From contig NZ_FORG01000006.1 in assembly GCF_900113945.1 (NCBI RefSeq), positions 1-64,000 on the forward strand: DNA of 64,000 nt, in the 5' to 3' direction. The number at the start of each line of letters is the position of its first letter. Position 1 is the first letter of the stretch. Source of the DNA: Xenorhabdus mauleonii. Lineage in GTDB: Bacteria; Pseudomonadota; Gammaproteobacteria; Enterobacterales; Enterobacteriaceae. A program made the translations under genes and the position numbers. The notes under the pieces were generated by a model. It saw nothing but the letters and a program-made list of their open reading frames with translations, was not told the origin of the DNA and did not search any database. Shown one piece after another: positions 7,973-17,562 of this stretch.

Positions 7973-10740
7973 TATGCTGCCTCCTCAACCTCTGCCTTAA
8001 ACTCGTGTTCTGCGACGGTTAAGCGAATTGCACTGATGGGTGTCCCCGCAGCCATTTTCTGCAACAGCAGCAATGAAACAGGCGGCAACAGTGCGCCATC
8101 AATGATGGATTCCAGCATGCGGGCACCGTTTTCTGCACGGGTAGCGCGCAGCAAGATCTCTTCCGATACTTCATCGCTGATAGTGACTTCTGCATTGAAG
8201 CGTTGAGTCAGCAAGGTATCCAGACGAGCCAGTTTGCTCTGAATAATCGTTTTCAGTGTTTCATGGCCCAGCGGCAGATAAGGGATCACTTCCATGCGAG
8301 CCAGCAAGGCAGGCTTGAAGAATGCCGCCAATTCCGGGTAAAGCAGATCGTTGATTTGGTTGGGTTGCTCGGCGTTATCCACGATGGTTTGATAACCCAG
8401 GTTGGACGTCAGGAAGAACACGACGTTTTTGCAGTCGATGATGCGCCCTTCCCCATCTGCCAGCTCCCCTTTGTCGAAAGCCTGATAGAACAGGTTCAGT
8501 ACGTCAGGGTGCGCTTTTTCCACTTCGTCCAGCAGAACAACGGAATAAGGTTTCTGGCGGATCGCTTCGGTCAGTACACCACCCTCGCCATAACCCACAT
8601 AGCCCGGAGGTGAACCAATCAGGCGGGAAACGGTATGTTTCTCCTGAAACTCAGACATGTTGATGGTTGTCAGGTACTGACGGCCACCAAACATCAGCTC
8701 TGCAATTTGCAGGACGGTTTCCGTTTTACCGACACCACTTGGCCCCACCAGCAAGAACGCGCCCAGAGGGCGTCCCGGACGGCGCAGGTCTGCGCGGGCG
8801 GTCAACAAGTGTTTATGCAGGTTCTGGATGGCAATTTCCTGCCCTTTGATGCTTTGTCCCAAATGGGTAGGCAGTTCGGTGACGATGGACAGCTCGCTCT
8901 GTGACAGACGGTTCAATGGCACGCCCGTCCACTCAGCAATGACCGCCGCAATTTGGGTTTTGTCCACATGCGGGGAAACCAGAGTTTGCTGCTTCTGCAG
9001 CGCTTCCAACTGTGCGTTGAGAACCGCCAGTTTCTCGATCAGGGACTGCTCGTCATTCGTGGATGGTTCATCATTAATAGATGATTCATCATCAATGGCG
9101 ACGTCAGTCTGTTCTTCTGCATCGTGTTCTTCTGCGCGCTCGTCTGCGTTTTCATCAGCCGCTTGCTCAGTAGCCTCGGCTTTCTCCGCAGGTTCGGCCT
9201 CAGTTGACGCCTCTTCAGGCAATTTATCATCAGCCAATAGCTGACTGCGCAGTTCGATAATTTGCGTTACCAATTCCTGCTGTTGCTGCCAGCTCTTTTC
9301 CAGATCAACCAATTTTTCCTGAACATCTGCCTGCTGATTTTTCAGCTCTTCCAATCGATCTGCATGGTCATTCAGCCCCATGCGTTGCTCCCGCTCCAGC
9401 ACCTCGATTTCCATTTGCATCTGGTGCAGCTCGGTCGTCAATGAAGAGATTTGGCGTGGCGGTGAAGTCAGGTTAATGGCAACACGGGCACAGGCGGTAT
9501 CCAGCACGTCAATGGCCTTGTCCGGCAACTGACGGCCAGAAAGATAACGGTCACTCAATACCGCAGAGGATTTCAGGGCTTCATCATCAATCAGCACGCC
9601 GTGCGCTTTTTCATAAATGGCACGCAGGCCACGCATGATGACGGTTGCTTCATCTGCGGTTGGCTCAGAAACTTTGACCAGTTGGAAACGACGGGACAGT
9701 GCCGCGTCTTTTTCGAAGTACTTTTTGTACTCACTCCAAGTCGTTGCAGCGATGGTTTTCAGTTCACCACGCGCCAGCGCAGGTTTCAGCAGGTTGGAAA
9801 TGTCCAGTCCGCCCGCTTGGTTACCGGCACCGATCAACGTGTGGGCTTCATCGATAAACAAGATGATGGGTTTTGGCGACTGGCTGATTTCAGCCATGAT
9901 GCCTTTGAAACGTTTTTCAAATTCACCTTTTACTGCCGCACCCGCCTGCAATGCCCCCAGATCCAGCGTCATCAGTTCACTGTTGCGCAATTTATCCGGT
10001 ACACGATCATTGATGATGCGCAGCGCCAAGCCTTCAATCAGGGCACTTTTACCGACACCCGCCTCACCCACGACGATGGGGTTGTTTTTGCGGCGACGGC
10101 AAAGAATATCGATCATCAGATCGATTTCGTTATCGCGGCATAAAACCGGATCCAGCTTGCCCTGACGAGCCTGCTCAGTCATGTTTTGGGCAAAGCGCGC
10201 CAGCAGGCTGTCACTGTTGGCAGGATGTACGCCCTGACCTTCGTTATCGCCGGCAGCAAAAGGTTGCTCGGCGGAACCATTGATCCATTCGGCAAAGTTC
10301 TGGCGCAGCAGTTCGCGGTTGATGCCGGCCAGCAGGCGCGCTGTTTGCGGTGCCAGATAGCGCAGCGGGCTGAACAGCAACGCAATCAACATCACGCCAC
10401 TGCGCAATTCACTGTGTTGCATCTCCGTGGAAGCCAGTAACCAGCTATCCTGCAACCACTCCACCAGCATCGGGGAGAAATTTGGGTAAGTCTGAACCAG
10501 CGATTGATGATGAGTCATCACCTGATCGAGCTGTTCTTTCAGTAGATCTTTATCGATATCTACTTTATTTAAAATCAATCGCACATCGCTCAGGGGTGTG
10601 TCGATCATTTGCAGCAGCAGTTGCGCAACCGTAATCTCCGGTTGTTGCTGGCTGACGCAAGATGCCGCAGCAGCTTCCAATGCATGGCGGGTCATCGGGT
10701 TTAAACGATTTACAAGGGTAGGCAGATCAATCTGAATCAT
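7972..10740 (-). CDS. tssH: T6SS sheath-disassembly ATPase TssH/ClpV
   Basis: TssH is the AAA+ unfoldase that pulls apart contracted TssB/TssC sheath for recycling in the cytoplasm. The 922-residue protein has the N-terminal Clp-repeat domain (1-150), a first AAA+ module with Walker A GEAGVGKS at 225-232 and Walker B FIDEAH at 295-300, a coiled-coil middle region (about 430-500), and a second module with Walker A GPSGVGKT at 666-673. Between the coiled coil and the second module lies an acidic low-complexity insert, about residues 503-567, rich in Glu, Asp and Ala. It is not a usual part of ClpV. The gene is nine bases from tssL and overlaps the next gene by one base. Confidence 0.97.
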   Translation of the reverse strand: MIQIDLPTLVNRLNPMTRHALEAAAASCVSQQQPEITVAQLLLQMIDTPLSDVRLILNKVDIDKDLLKEQLDQVMTHHQSLVQTYPNFSPMLVEWLQDSWLLASTEMQHSELRSGVMLIALLFSPLRYLAPQTARLLAGINRELLRQNFAEWINGSAEQPFAAGDNEGQGVHPANSDSLLARFAQNMTEQARQGKLDPVLCRDNEIDLMIDILCRRRKNNPIVVGEAGVGKSALIEGLALRIINDRVPDKLRNSELMTLDLGALQAGAAVKGEFEKRFKGIMAEISQSPKPIILFIDEAHTLIGAGNQAGGLDISNLLKPALARGELKTIAATTWSEYKKYFEKDAALSRRFQLVKVSEPTADEATVIMRGLRAIYEKAHGVLIDDEALKSSAVLSDRYLSGRQLPDKAIDVLDTACARVAINLTSPPRQISSLTTELHQMQMEIEVLEREQRMGLNDHADRLEELKNQQADVQEKLVDLEKSWQQQQELVTQIIELRSQLLADDKLPEEASTEAEPAEKAEATEQAADENADERAEEHDAEEQTDVAIDDESSINDEPSTNDEQSLIEKLAVLNAQLEALQKQQTLVSPHVDKTQIAAVIAEWTGVPLNRLSQSELSIVTELPTHLGQSIKGQEIAIQNLHKHLLTARADLRRPGRPLGAFLLVGPSGVGKTETVLQIAELMFGGRQYLTTINMSEFQEKHTVSRLIGSPPGYVGYGEGGVLTEAIRQKPYSVVLLDEVEKAHPDVLNLFYQAFDKGELADGEGRIIDCKNVVFFLTSNLGYQTIVDNAEQPNQINDLLYPELAAFFKPALLARMEVIPYLPLGHETLKTIIQSKLARLDTLLTQRFNAEVTISDEVSEEILLRATRAENGARMLESIIDGALLPPVSLLLLQKMAAGTPISAIRLTVAEHEFKAEVEEAA

Positions 10741-10749
10741 GGCGACTTC

Positions 10750-11517
10750 CTATCTTAATAATTTACTTAGCTGCTGTAATATGTCTTGGCTTTGATCACC
10801 GAGGCGAATGGCATAAAAGCTGTAAATTGCCACCAGTAAACCTACGCTGATGCCGAGCAGGTGTTTGATAGTCCATCTTCTGCTCAGGCGATAACGCGCA
10901 TCACTCTCGTTGATGTTGACATACAGCGTTGTTGGCGGAGTTTCTCCACGCAATGAATGAAGCTGCTGTTGCAGGCGACGGAACAGGCGCTCAAAGTCAT
11001 CGCTTTTTTGGGCGCTGACTTTATAACGTCCGCGGTATCCCAGACAAAGGCAGAGGTAGATGAACTCCAGCAGGTGCTGATAGCGCTGTGCCTCACCCAT
11101 TAAGCGTTCAAGCAATACAAAAACCTTTTCACCTCCCCAAGTTTCATTGTGGAAGTGCACAAGCAGTGACTGCTTCAACCAACCATTCTGGCTGTTCCAA
11201 CCGTGCCCCAATGCAGTTTCATCAATGAAGGTGCACAGGACGTAACGAAATGAAACAATCGCGCCCGGTTCATAACCTTTGGTTTGCAGGAACTGTTCAA
11301 TGGCTCGGATATCAGTGACAACCTGCTGGTAAAGCTTGTCCGGCAGTGCCTGGTCATGCATATCCTGCAAACGTAAGACCATTCCCAGCAAAGGAGTGGC
11401 GGCGTCGATCATTGGGTTGAGGCTTTCACCACGTAGCGGTAACTGGTATTGGCGCTGAAACGCTTTCAGCGTTTCAGGCTTTTCCAGTGACAGACTGTCA
11501 ACATTGATATCACTCAT
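10750..11517 (-). CDS. tssL: T6SS membrane-complex protein TssL (DotU/IcmH)
   Basis: The 255-residue protein consists of a cytoplasmic DotU domain (FIDETALGHGWNSQNGWLKQSLLVHF region, a hallmark of the family) and one C-terminal transmembrane helix (about 222-240). It is the short form: no OmpA-like peptidoglycan-binding extension is attached. TssL binds TssM in the inner membrane and links the complex to the baseplate through TssK. The start lies two bases after the tssK stop, as expected for a co-translated pair. The lack of a peptidoglycan anchor means another protein must hold the complex to the wall, or TssM/TssJ suffice. Confidence 0.95.
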   Translation of the reverse strand: MSDINVDSLSLEKPETLKAFQRQYQLPLRGESLNPMIDAATPLLGMVLRLQDMHDQALPDKLYQQVVTDIRAIEQFLQTKGYEPGAIVSFRYVLCTFIDETALGHGWNSQNGWLKQSLLVHFHNETWGGEKVFVLLERLMGEAQRYQHLLEFIYLCLCLGYRGRYKVSAQKSDDFERLFRRLQQQLHSLRGETPPTTLYVNINESDARYRLSRRWTIKHLLGISVGLLVAIYSFYAIRLGDQSQDILQQLSKLLR

Positions 11518-11519
11518 AA

Positions 11520-12872
11520 TTATTCCTTACCGCTCCTGATAGCCCAGAGCTGCATATCTAAGTCCGGGAAATCCCCCGAGACGTGGAATGCGATGGAATT
11601 GCCTTGCTGGATCTCTTTCCATGCAGGACTCTTCTGATCCAGACGGAAGTAGGTGTATCCAGAGTGATACGGCAACTGGCGTGGTGCTGCGGACAGCGCA
11701 ATCAATGGCACACCCGGCAACTGGACGCTGACCAGATCGCGGATTCTTTCCATCGAAGTGACTTTGGTTTGTTGGACGAACTGGCGGCGCAACTGTTCCT
11801 GCGGCGTGCTGGCGCTGATTGCCAGTACAAATTCGGCCTTGCGCAACAAATCGTTGTCGTGGAGCGTTGCCACTCGGATGCCGCCTTCGTTCTGTTTCAG
11901 TGCAATGGATGTCGCACGAGGTGTCAGTACAACGTTCAGTGAATCACGAATCGCGTGCATCGCGTCCTGAAAGGTGTCTGTCAGGTTATTGTGATCGTAC
12001 GCCAGTATATTGCCCGGCAAGCGGCTTGCGTCCGTGAATGTTCTCAGCTCACCACAGGTCTGGAGCAACTCGGTGTATAAATACAACGGATGCAGGACGG
12101 TCTGTTTTGCATAGTGGTTGAACAGGGGCTGAACACGGTTAAGCAATTGCAGCATCATAAATTCAGCCACATCCGCCACACCCTGCTGACCCGGAGAACC
12201 AATGCGTTTAGCCAAAGTTCTTGAGCGCTCAGTCAACAGGCCATCAATTTCCACCATGAAGCGCTTGAGCTTGTCTGCCACGAAAATCGACAAACATGTC
12301 GGGATAAAGTCGTTATCCAGAACAATCGTGCCATCTTTTTGCTTTTCTCTGATGCGACACAGAGGCAGTGCCGTGTATGCACTCATGTCCTCGGAGCCTT
12401 GCATCAAGACCGGGGTCAATTGGGCAAGGTTGAGGGCAAAGGAGTCGCCGCCTTTGGTATGCAGGTCACGGACATCGGTAGGAAGTTCCCGATAACGCAC
12501 CGCACTTTGAGTCTCTGCATCCCTGTCAGCAATTTCCCGAATGGTGTCGCTGGACATTGGCAATGCCAGATAAATGTCTTTGCTTTTCAGGTCATTGAGG
12601 TTTTCGATATCCAGCGGTTTTGGCAACAAGTCCTGACTTGGCGCGGAAAATACCGTGCCATCCGGCATGATGCCGCTGGCTTCAGTAATGCCGATGCGCC
12701 CCAGCTTGAGCAAGTCATCATTGATGCTCAGGGAGCTGAAACCGTGCGCATAGGGTGTCAACACTGAAACAAGGCTGTGCGTCAGGTAATCAATGTGCTT
12801 TTGTTGTTGCTGAAAATGCTGTGGTTTGATGAATAATCCTTCGTGCCAAATCACCCGATTTTTACCCGGCAT
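11520..12872 (-). CDS. tssK: T6SS baseplate protein TssK
   Basis: At 450 residues this matches the family. The N-terminus (KNRVIWHEGLFIKPQHFQQQ) carries the conserved W-x-EG-x-x-x-x-PQHFQQ signature of TssK/ImpJ. TssK trimers join the phage-like wedge (TssE, TssF, TssG) to the cytoplasmic parts of TssL and TssM. The C-terminal receptor-binding part (around SGYTYFRLD) is also recognisable. It sits directly between tssJ and tssL with two-base gaps on both sides, inside the same operon. Confidence 0.96.
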   Translation of the reverse strand: MPGKNRVIWHEGLFIKPQHFQQQQKHIDYLTHSLVSVLTPYAHGFSSLSINDDLLKLGRIGITEASGIMPDGTVFSAPSQDLLPKPLDIENLNDLKSKDIYLALPMSSDTIREIADRDAETQSAVRYRELPTDVRDLHTKGGDSFALNLAQLTPVLMQGSEDMSAYTALPLCRIREKQKDGTIVLDNDFIPTCLSIFVADKLKRFMVEIDGLLTERSRTLAKRIGSPGQQGVADVAEFMMLQLLNRVQPLFNHYAKQTVLHPLYLYTELLQTCGELRTFTDASRLPGNILAYDHNNLTDTFQDAMHAIRDSLNVVLTPRATSIALKQNEGGIRVATLHDNDLLRKAEFVLAISASTPQEQLRRQFVQQTKVTSMERIRDLVSVQLPGVPLIALSAAPRQLPYHSGYTYFRLDQKSPAWKEIQQGNSIAFHVSGDFPDLDMQLWAIRSGKE

Positions 12873-12874
12873 GA

Positions 12875-13429
12875 TTACTCCTCCTCTTTTCTAAATTCGA
12901 CGTCGTTATTCCTGACATGCACCAAGATGTGGTAACGGCGGCCGATGTCTTTTACTCGGATGATCTTTTTCCATTCAGATTGATTTGCATCTGCATAGTG
13001 AACGATGACACCGATGTAACGGTTTTTCTTTTCCAACTGGATTGCTTCCAAGGGCTTGTATTGCCCCGGCAACAAGGTGTAATCCTGATGATCGATATAG
13101 TTTTTCCCCAGCGCCTTTTCGAGCTTGTCACTTTCCAGTTGCTCATAATCGGCTGCCAAAAAGCGTGAATCTTCGCTGAGATAAACCAGATTCATTTCAA
13201 CAGGAGCCGCTTCACCACTTTCATTAGGGTTGATGTCGGGTTCTGCCAGCAATGTGATGCTGGCAACTGAAGGTTGTTCATCCGGTTTGCCGACTGGCGT
13301 GGAAGGATCCCAGATAACCTGACCTACTTTCTTTGTTGCATCCCATGCACTGCTACAACCGTTCAGCAACATCACGGACAGCAATAAAATCCCTACAGCC
13401 CACACACGGTGACTAGCGGAACGTATCAT
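12875..13429 (-). CDS. tssJ: T6SS outer-membrane lipoprotein TssJ
   Basis: This 184-residue protein has a lipoprotein signal peptide with a lipobox LNGC (Cys25), so the mature protein should be lipidated and anchored in the outer membrane. The rest is a transthyretin-like beta sandwich with the family pattern ITLLAEPDINPNESGEAAPV followed by LVYLSEDSRFLAADYE. TssJ binds the periplasmic end of TssM. The start overlaps the end of tagH by 17 bases. No odd features are seen. Confidence 0.94.
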   Translation of the reverse strand: MIRSASHRVWAVGILLLSVMLLNGCSSAWDATKKVGQVIWDPSTPVGKPDEQPSVASITLLAEPDINPNESGEAAPVEMNLVYLSEDSRFLAADYEQLESDKLEKALGKNYIDHQDYTLLPGQYKPLEAIQLEKKNRYIGVIVHYADANQSEWKKIIRVKDIGRRYHILVHVRNNDVEFRKEEE

Positions 13430-14708
13430 TGTTGGATTCCTCTAAGCCCTGACGCAGCGCGCGGTCATAAGCCTGCTCATACACCTCGCGGAATAGCTTT
13501 TCGAATCCTTGCTGGCGGCTGGAAGCTAATTCACGGTAATAGTTGGTGTACATTTCCCATGCCCAGGAAGCATCTTTGTTTTTGATTTCATTGCTGCGGC
13601 GATAATGCGAAAAACGGCGAAGCAATTGATCTGGGGAAAAGGCTTCCAGCATGGTGTCCAACGCGGCAGAAATCGCCGTGCGGTTGGCTTGGTAATGCAG
13701 TTGCAGGTTTTGCAGGCTCTCCGCAACCGCCGCAGGGGCAGACAGGTGAACCGGGCTTTTCTGATCTGAGAACATCACCTGCATGGTGGTGTCATAGTCC
13801 ATGTTCAGGCGCAGCGGGTTATCTTCAATAGGACGAAGCTGCTTATCACGCAATCCATGCTGCTCGCGCTGGAGCGCCAATAGTCCTTCAATGGCGGATT
13901 TCATGGCCTTACCCATCTCTTGCAGGAAATCATTTGCCTGCTGGGTGTCATGCAAAGGCAATTGCACATCCAATCCGCGCATCAAAGGGGTAATAGCAAC
14001 ATGGTCAACATCCATATCTTCGTACCGCTGGTCGGAATCGATATCCGGTAAATCAAGGAACTCCTGATCCATAACACTGCCTCGGTTATCAGAAATAGGG
14101 TTAGCAAATGGGGGTGACTGGTAATGATCGGCTGGCAAAAGTTGCTCAGTATCATTTGCTTCAATCTGTGGTTGCAGCGTGGTCAGGCTTTCGCTGTCAA
14201 GCACCTTGAGTGGATCATCACTGAAACGGTGCATTACTGTTGGCGCAATGCTTTCATCATGGGCAAATGCAGATTTTTGTAACGGCGCGCCTTCCAGCAT
14301 GGCGTCCAGCGGGTTGCTGTAGCTGGAAACCAGTGATTCCGGCGAAACCGTTGAAGGATCAACGCGATCTGACTCAGAAAAGCTGATGTGAATTTTGACG
14401 GACAAATCACCCACGCTGATCTGATCCCCCTGCTGCAAGCGGATGAGGCTTGACTGGGAGGTTAATGCTGCGTTGTTGATCTTGACTGGCTCAGACAATA
14501 CTTGCAGGCAAAACGCGCCATCCTGCCATTTGATGGCAAATTGCGATGGGTGGATATTGCCCTGTTGATCCTGCACAGACCAAAGGTGGCTTTCACTGCT
14601 ACCGACCGTGCCTCCCTGTGTCGAGAACAGGCAGCTGGCCGCTTTACCACTTTCCAGCTGTTCGCTGTTCATTACCCGCAATGAAAGGATTGGTTGATGT
14701 TTTTCCAT
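13413..14708 (-). CDS. tagH: T6SS FHA-domain protein TagH/Fha with degenerate phosphothreonine-binding motif
   Basis: I start this 431-residue protein at ATG 14708, six bases after the tssG stop; a longer frame to 14777 would run into tssG. The first ~110 residues are an FHA fold, ending in LIRLQQGDQISVGDLSVKIH. The C-terminal ~200 residues are the VasC/ImpI-type helical domain (NDFLQEMGKAMKSAIEGLLALQ; PDQLLRRF; WEMYTNYY). In active FHA domains a GR turn and an SxxH motif bind phosphothreonine. Here the matching places read GS (in GTVGSSES) and HPSQF, so binding is doubtful. No PpkA/PppA kinase-phosphatase pair is visible in the locus. The protein may serve as a structural scaffold. Confidence 0.88.
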   Translation of the reverse strand: MEKHQPILSLRVMNSEQLESGKAASCLFSTQGGTVGSSESHLWSVQDQQGNIHPSQFAIKWQDGAFCLQVLSEPVKINNAALTSQSSLIRLQQGDQISVGDLSVKIHISFSESDRVDPSTVSPESLVSSYSNPLDAMLEGAPLQKSAFAHDESIAPTVMHRFSDDPLKVLDSESLTTLQPQIEANDTEQLLPADHYQSPPFANPISDNRGSVMDQEFLDLPDIDSDQRYEDMDVDHVAITPLMRGLDVQLPLHDTQQANDFLQEMGKAMKSAIEGLLALQREQHGLRDKQLRPIEDNPLRLNMDYDTTMQVMFSDQKSPVHLSAPAAVAESLQNLQLHYQANRTAISAALDTMLEAFSPDQLLRRFSHYRRSNEIKNKDASWAWEMYTNYYRELASSRQQGFEKLFREVYEQAYDRALRQGLEESNNDTFR

Positions 14709-14713
14709 AGTCG

Positions 14714-15766
14714 TTATTCCATAACTGAAATTGTGACAAAGGGTTTCTTTTCCGGTTCGCCGAGAAAACTGGTCCACCCCAGATGGTTGTTCTGCTTCGC
14801 GCCCAGCACCATGCCACTTACCTGATTTTCAGCCAGACCAAGACGCAATTCCCAAGCAAACTGGCTGCGCATCACGAAAGAAATGAACATCACCAAAGGG
14901 GTGTAATTCTTTCCATCTGGCAGGAATGACAAGAATCTATCTCTGGTTAAGTTATTGATGCTTAGCAGGAACTTACCGCTATAATCCCCGACCCATGAAC
15001 CGATAGTGAAGTTATGGCCCAATACAGACAGCTCGGTATCCCCGATTTTCTGTCCTTTATTCGTTCCCCCCAGACGGTTTTGCTGATCCTGCGGGATTGT
15101 GACTTTTCTGAATTGCCAGCCATGTAACGTGACATCCTGCAAATCAAAACAGTGGGAAACGAGGCTGCATATCACTTCCGGTGAACGGCCGGGACTTGCC
15201 AGCAATCCGGCATATGCCAGCATTTTGCTGTGGTTGATGTTCAACATCCGGCGGTTGACTTCACTGCCCAGACCGACGAGCGAGAACATGCGTTGGGAAA
15301 AATTATCTTCCCCGCCTTTCTTGAAGCAGATGTAGTAGCGGTATTTCCGCCAGATCTGATGCAGGAGCGTAATCAGGCGATGGTTGAAAAGGTTGAGAAA
15401 ATCCGTCAGGCGGTTTTCTCCCTGAGCATCTTCCCATGCCAGTGAATCCAGATAGTAGCCCGGCATCGGAGACTGGCTGCCGTGCAATCCCAAAAAGGAC
15501 ACTTCCAGTTCGAAGTATCCCTTTCTGGACTGCGCGAGCGAGATGACATCACGAGTCGGAAATGCCAGACTGGCGCTGGATCGGAAACGGACAGACTCCA
15601 GATCGGGACGATCGGTTTCTCCGGTGTTTTCCCACGCTACCGCCAGCTGGTTAAGCAGCTCAACCAGCTGGTAAAAGTTGTACTGTGAGATATCCAATGC
15701 CAGCGGAGTGGCAGGATCTTGCTCAGTGATTACATCAACGAGTGTTGACCTATCTGTACCGGCCAT
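14714..15766 (-). CDS. tssG: T6SS baseplate wedge protein TssG
   Basis: The 350-residue protein matches VasB/ImpH/TssG. It has the FELEVSFLGLHGSQSPMPGYY segment diagnostic of the family and the C-terminal tail-fibre-like region (LGWTSFLG). With TssE, TssF and TssK it builds the baseplate around the spike. The start overlaps the end of tssF by 37 bases, which is long but common for this gene pair and indicates coupling. Length and motifs are normal. Confidence 0.96.
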   Translation of the reverse strand: MAGTDRSTLVDVITEQDPATPLALDISQYNFYQLVELLNQLAVAWENTGETDRPDLESVRFRSSASLAFPTRDVISLAQSRKGYFELEVSFLGLHGSQSPMPGYYLDSLAWEDAQGENRLTDFLNLFNHRLITLLHQIWRKYRYYICFKKGGEDNFSQRMFSLVGLGSEVNRRMLNINHSKMLAYAGLLASPGRSPEVICSLVSHCFDLQDVTLHGWQFRKVTIPQDQQNRLGGTNKGQKIGDTELSVLGHNFTIGSWVGDYSGKFLLSINNLTRDRFLSFLPDGKNYTPLVMFISFVMRSQFAWELRLGLAENQVSGMVLGAKQNNHLGWTSFLGEPEKKPFVTISVME

Positions 15767-17562
15767 TCATAACATTCCTGATTATCTAAATTGATTACCT
15801 TCAACATATGAAAAGCATTGACGCTGGCATACAGTGAGAAAAACCGTGACAAGATCGTACTGAACAGATAAAGCTCACCTTCTGAACTGAAAGCGTGCTG
15901 CCGGATATACAGTGTTGAACGCAACCCACGCACTGGCTGGCCGCGGAACAGACGATCTGTCGGCTCTGTTTCAATCTTTTCAATGGCATCAAGCCGTTTC
16001 TGCGATGAGCGCTTGGATTGCCGATTGTGTATGCTCGGGAAATCGTAAGTACGCAGTACCTGCTTCAATGCATCCTTATCCAGCAATGACATATAGTTCA
16101 GCGACATATTTGACAGCAGTGACCAGTGCAGGCCTCCATCCAACAATGGATAGAGCGGGACTGACGGTCGCGTGATATTGCGGAATGTCGCAAATGACGG
16201 GCTGCCGATGGAGGGGTAGTTGATGTCGCCGACCCGCAAATCCAGAGGCATTTCGCGGTTGGTACAGGTCAATCTGATAGAAACATTTTCTTTCAGCTTG
16301 AGTCTGAGCAGATTTGATTCATCTCCCCGCACGAATGAGATGAAATGTTCCAACCCTTTTCGGAAAGGGGATTCTTTCACCCGAAGGCGGTAATAACGCA
16401 TTGAATTTGCGTCTTCGGTATCAATCTGGTGATTGAAACTTTCAAACGGCGTATAAACCCGCTCACCAATACGGGCGCGGCTGCGTTCACCACTTTCACC
16501 TGTCAGCCAGCTTTCTACGCCATCGACAGAGAAAATATCGTAGTTATCCGGGAAGCTGTAGCTGGCCTTCAAGGGATACTCGGTCTGGCTGCCGTTGAGT
16601 TCAATCGCTTCGCTGTCCATTGGGAACAGATTGATGGCCGGCGTACAATGCAGACGAAAAGTATCGTGGCGAATCTTGGCTTCCGGCGGCAGGGCCTGAG
16701 AAAAGTGTAAATTCAGTTTGAAATCTTTAGTTTTGAGATCTTCAGGCAGCTCAGGGAAACCCTTCACGTCGAAGAACATGAAACTTTCCGCAAAGCAGAA
16801 ATATTCCTGCAAAATGCGATATCCCATATAGGCATTTTTCGGGTAAGGCAGCAGCGCATCTTCCCGCTCAAAGCCTACTGGCACAAAATCAAAGTCCGGC
16901 AGGGGAATAACCTTGTCGCCCACGACCAGCTCGGCTTTTCTGAAATAATAGCAAATCCAGAAATAGAGCTGAGACGTCGTGTAATCATCGCCACTCAGGT
17001 AAAAACGCAGCTTGTTCAACTCCAGCTCATGCAGATCCAGCTCGGTTTTCGAGGTGAAATCCAGGCCGATGATCCCATTTTCATTGCTGTTATTGACGGA
17101 AATGTCACGGATGGAAAACGGGAATAGCCAAACATCACGGCAAAGCGTGAAAGTGCAGCGCCCATGATCGTCTTTCTTGCCGCTCGATTTTTCGTTCGAA
17201 TAAATATCATCTTGAGTTGCCAGTGCATGGCTCATAATCTGTGTGCCACGCTTGACTTGTGTCGCTTTCGTCACAACGCTTTCATCAGGCGTGTATTCGA
17301 TGATAGTCATGCTGGGAGTCGGGCGCAGATAGTTTGGCCAGAGCATATTGAGCAAGCCGTGCGTCAGTTCAGGGAACTGATCATCAATTTTTGCCCGCAA
17401 GTTGCCTGTCAAAAATGCAAAACCTTCAAGCAAACGCTCAACATCAGGATCAGAACCTTGTTCTGATAAAAATGCGGCAAGATGAGGGCGCTCAACTGCG
17501 GCTTCTTTCCCCAGTTGGCGCAGATAATTCAACTCATCTCTGAAATATTTTTCAAATGACAT
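15730..17562 (-). CDS. tssF: T6SS baseplate wedge protein TssF
   Basis: The 610-residue protein matches VasA/ImpG/TssF in length and in its start (FEKYFRDELNYLRQLGKEAA) and its GSDPDVERLLEGFAFLTGNLRAKIDD segment, which are near-invariant in the family. It is the gp6-like wedge component of the T6SS baseplate. Its ATG directly abuts the tssE stop with no spacer. The central part also holds the typical TSxTQLYFWI-like membrane-free beta region. Nothing unusual is seen. Confidence 0.97.
   Translation of the reverse strand: MSFEKYFRDELNYLRQLGKEAAVERPHLAAFLSEQGSDPDVERLLEGFAFLTGNLRAKIDDQFPELTHGLLNMLWPNYLRPTPSMTIIEYTPDESVVTKATQVKRGTQIMSHALATQDDIYSNEKSSGKKDDHGRCTFTLCRDVWLFPFSIRDISVNNSNENGIIGLDFTSKTELDLHELELNKLRFYLSGDDYTTSQLYFWICYYFRKAELVVGDKVIPLPDFDFVPVGFEREDALLPYPKNAYMGYRILQEYFCFAESFMFFDVKGFPELPEDLKTKDFKLNLHFSQALPPEAKIRHDTFRLHCTPAINLFPMDSEAIELNGSQTEYPLKASYSFPDNYDIFSVDGVESWLTGESGERSRARIGERVYTPFESFNHQIDTEDANSMRYYRLRVKESPFRKGLEHFISFVRGDESNLLRLKLKENVSIRLTCTNREMPLDLRVGDINYPSIGSPSFATFRNITRPSVPLYPLLDGGLHWSLLSNMSLNYMSLLDKDALKQVLRTYDFPSIHNRQSKRSSQKRLDAIEKIETEPTDRLFRGQPVRGLRSTLYIRQHAFSSEGELYLFSTILSRFFSLYASVNAFHMLKVINLDNQECYEWPVQIGQHSLM

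Noticed and set aside
14709-14777. Longer tagH start at 14777
   Set aside because: It would overlap the coding end of tssG by 60 bases and adds a segment without family resemblance; ATG 14708 lies just after the tssG stop.
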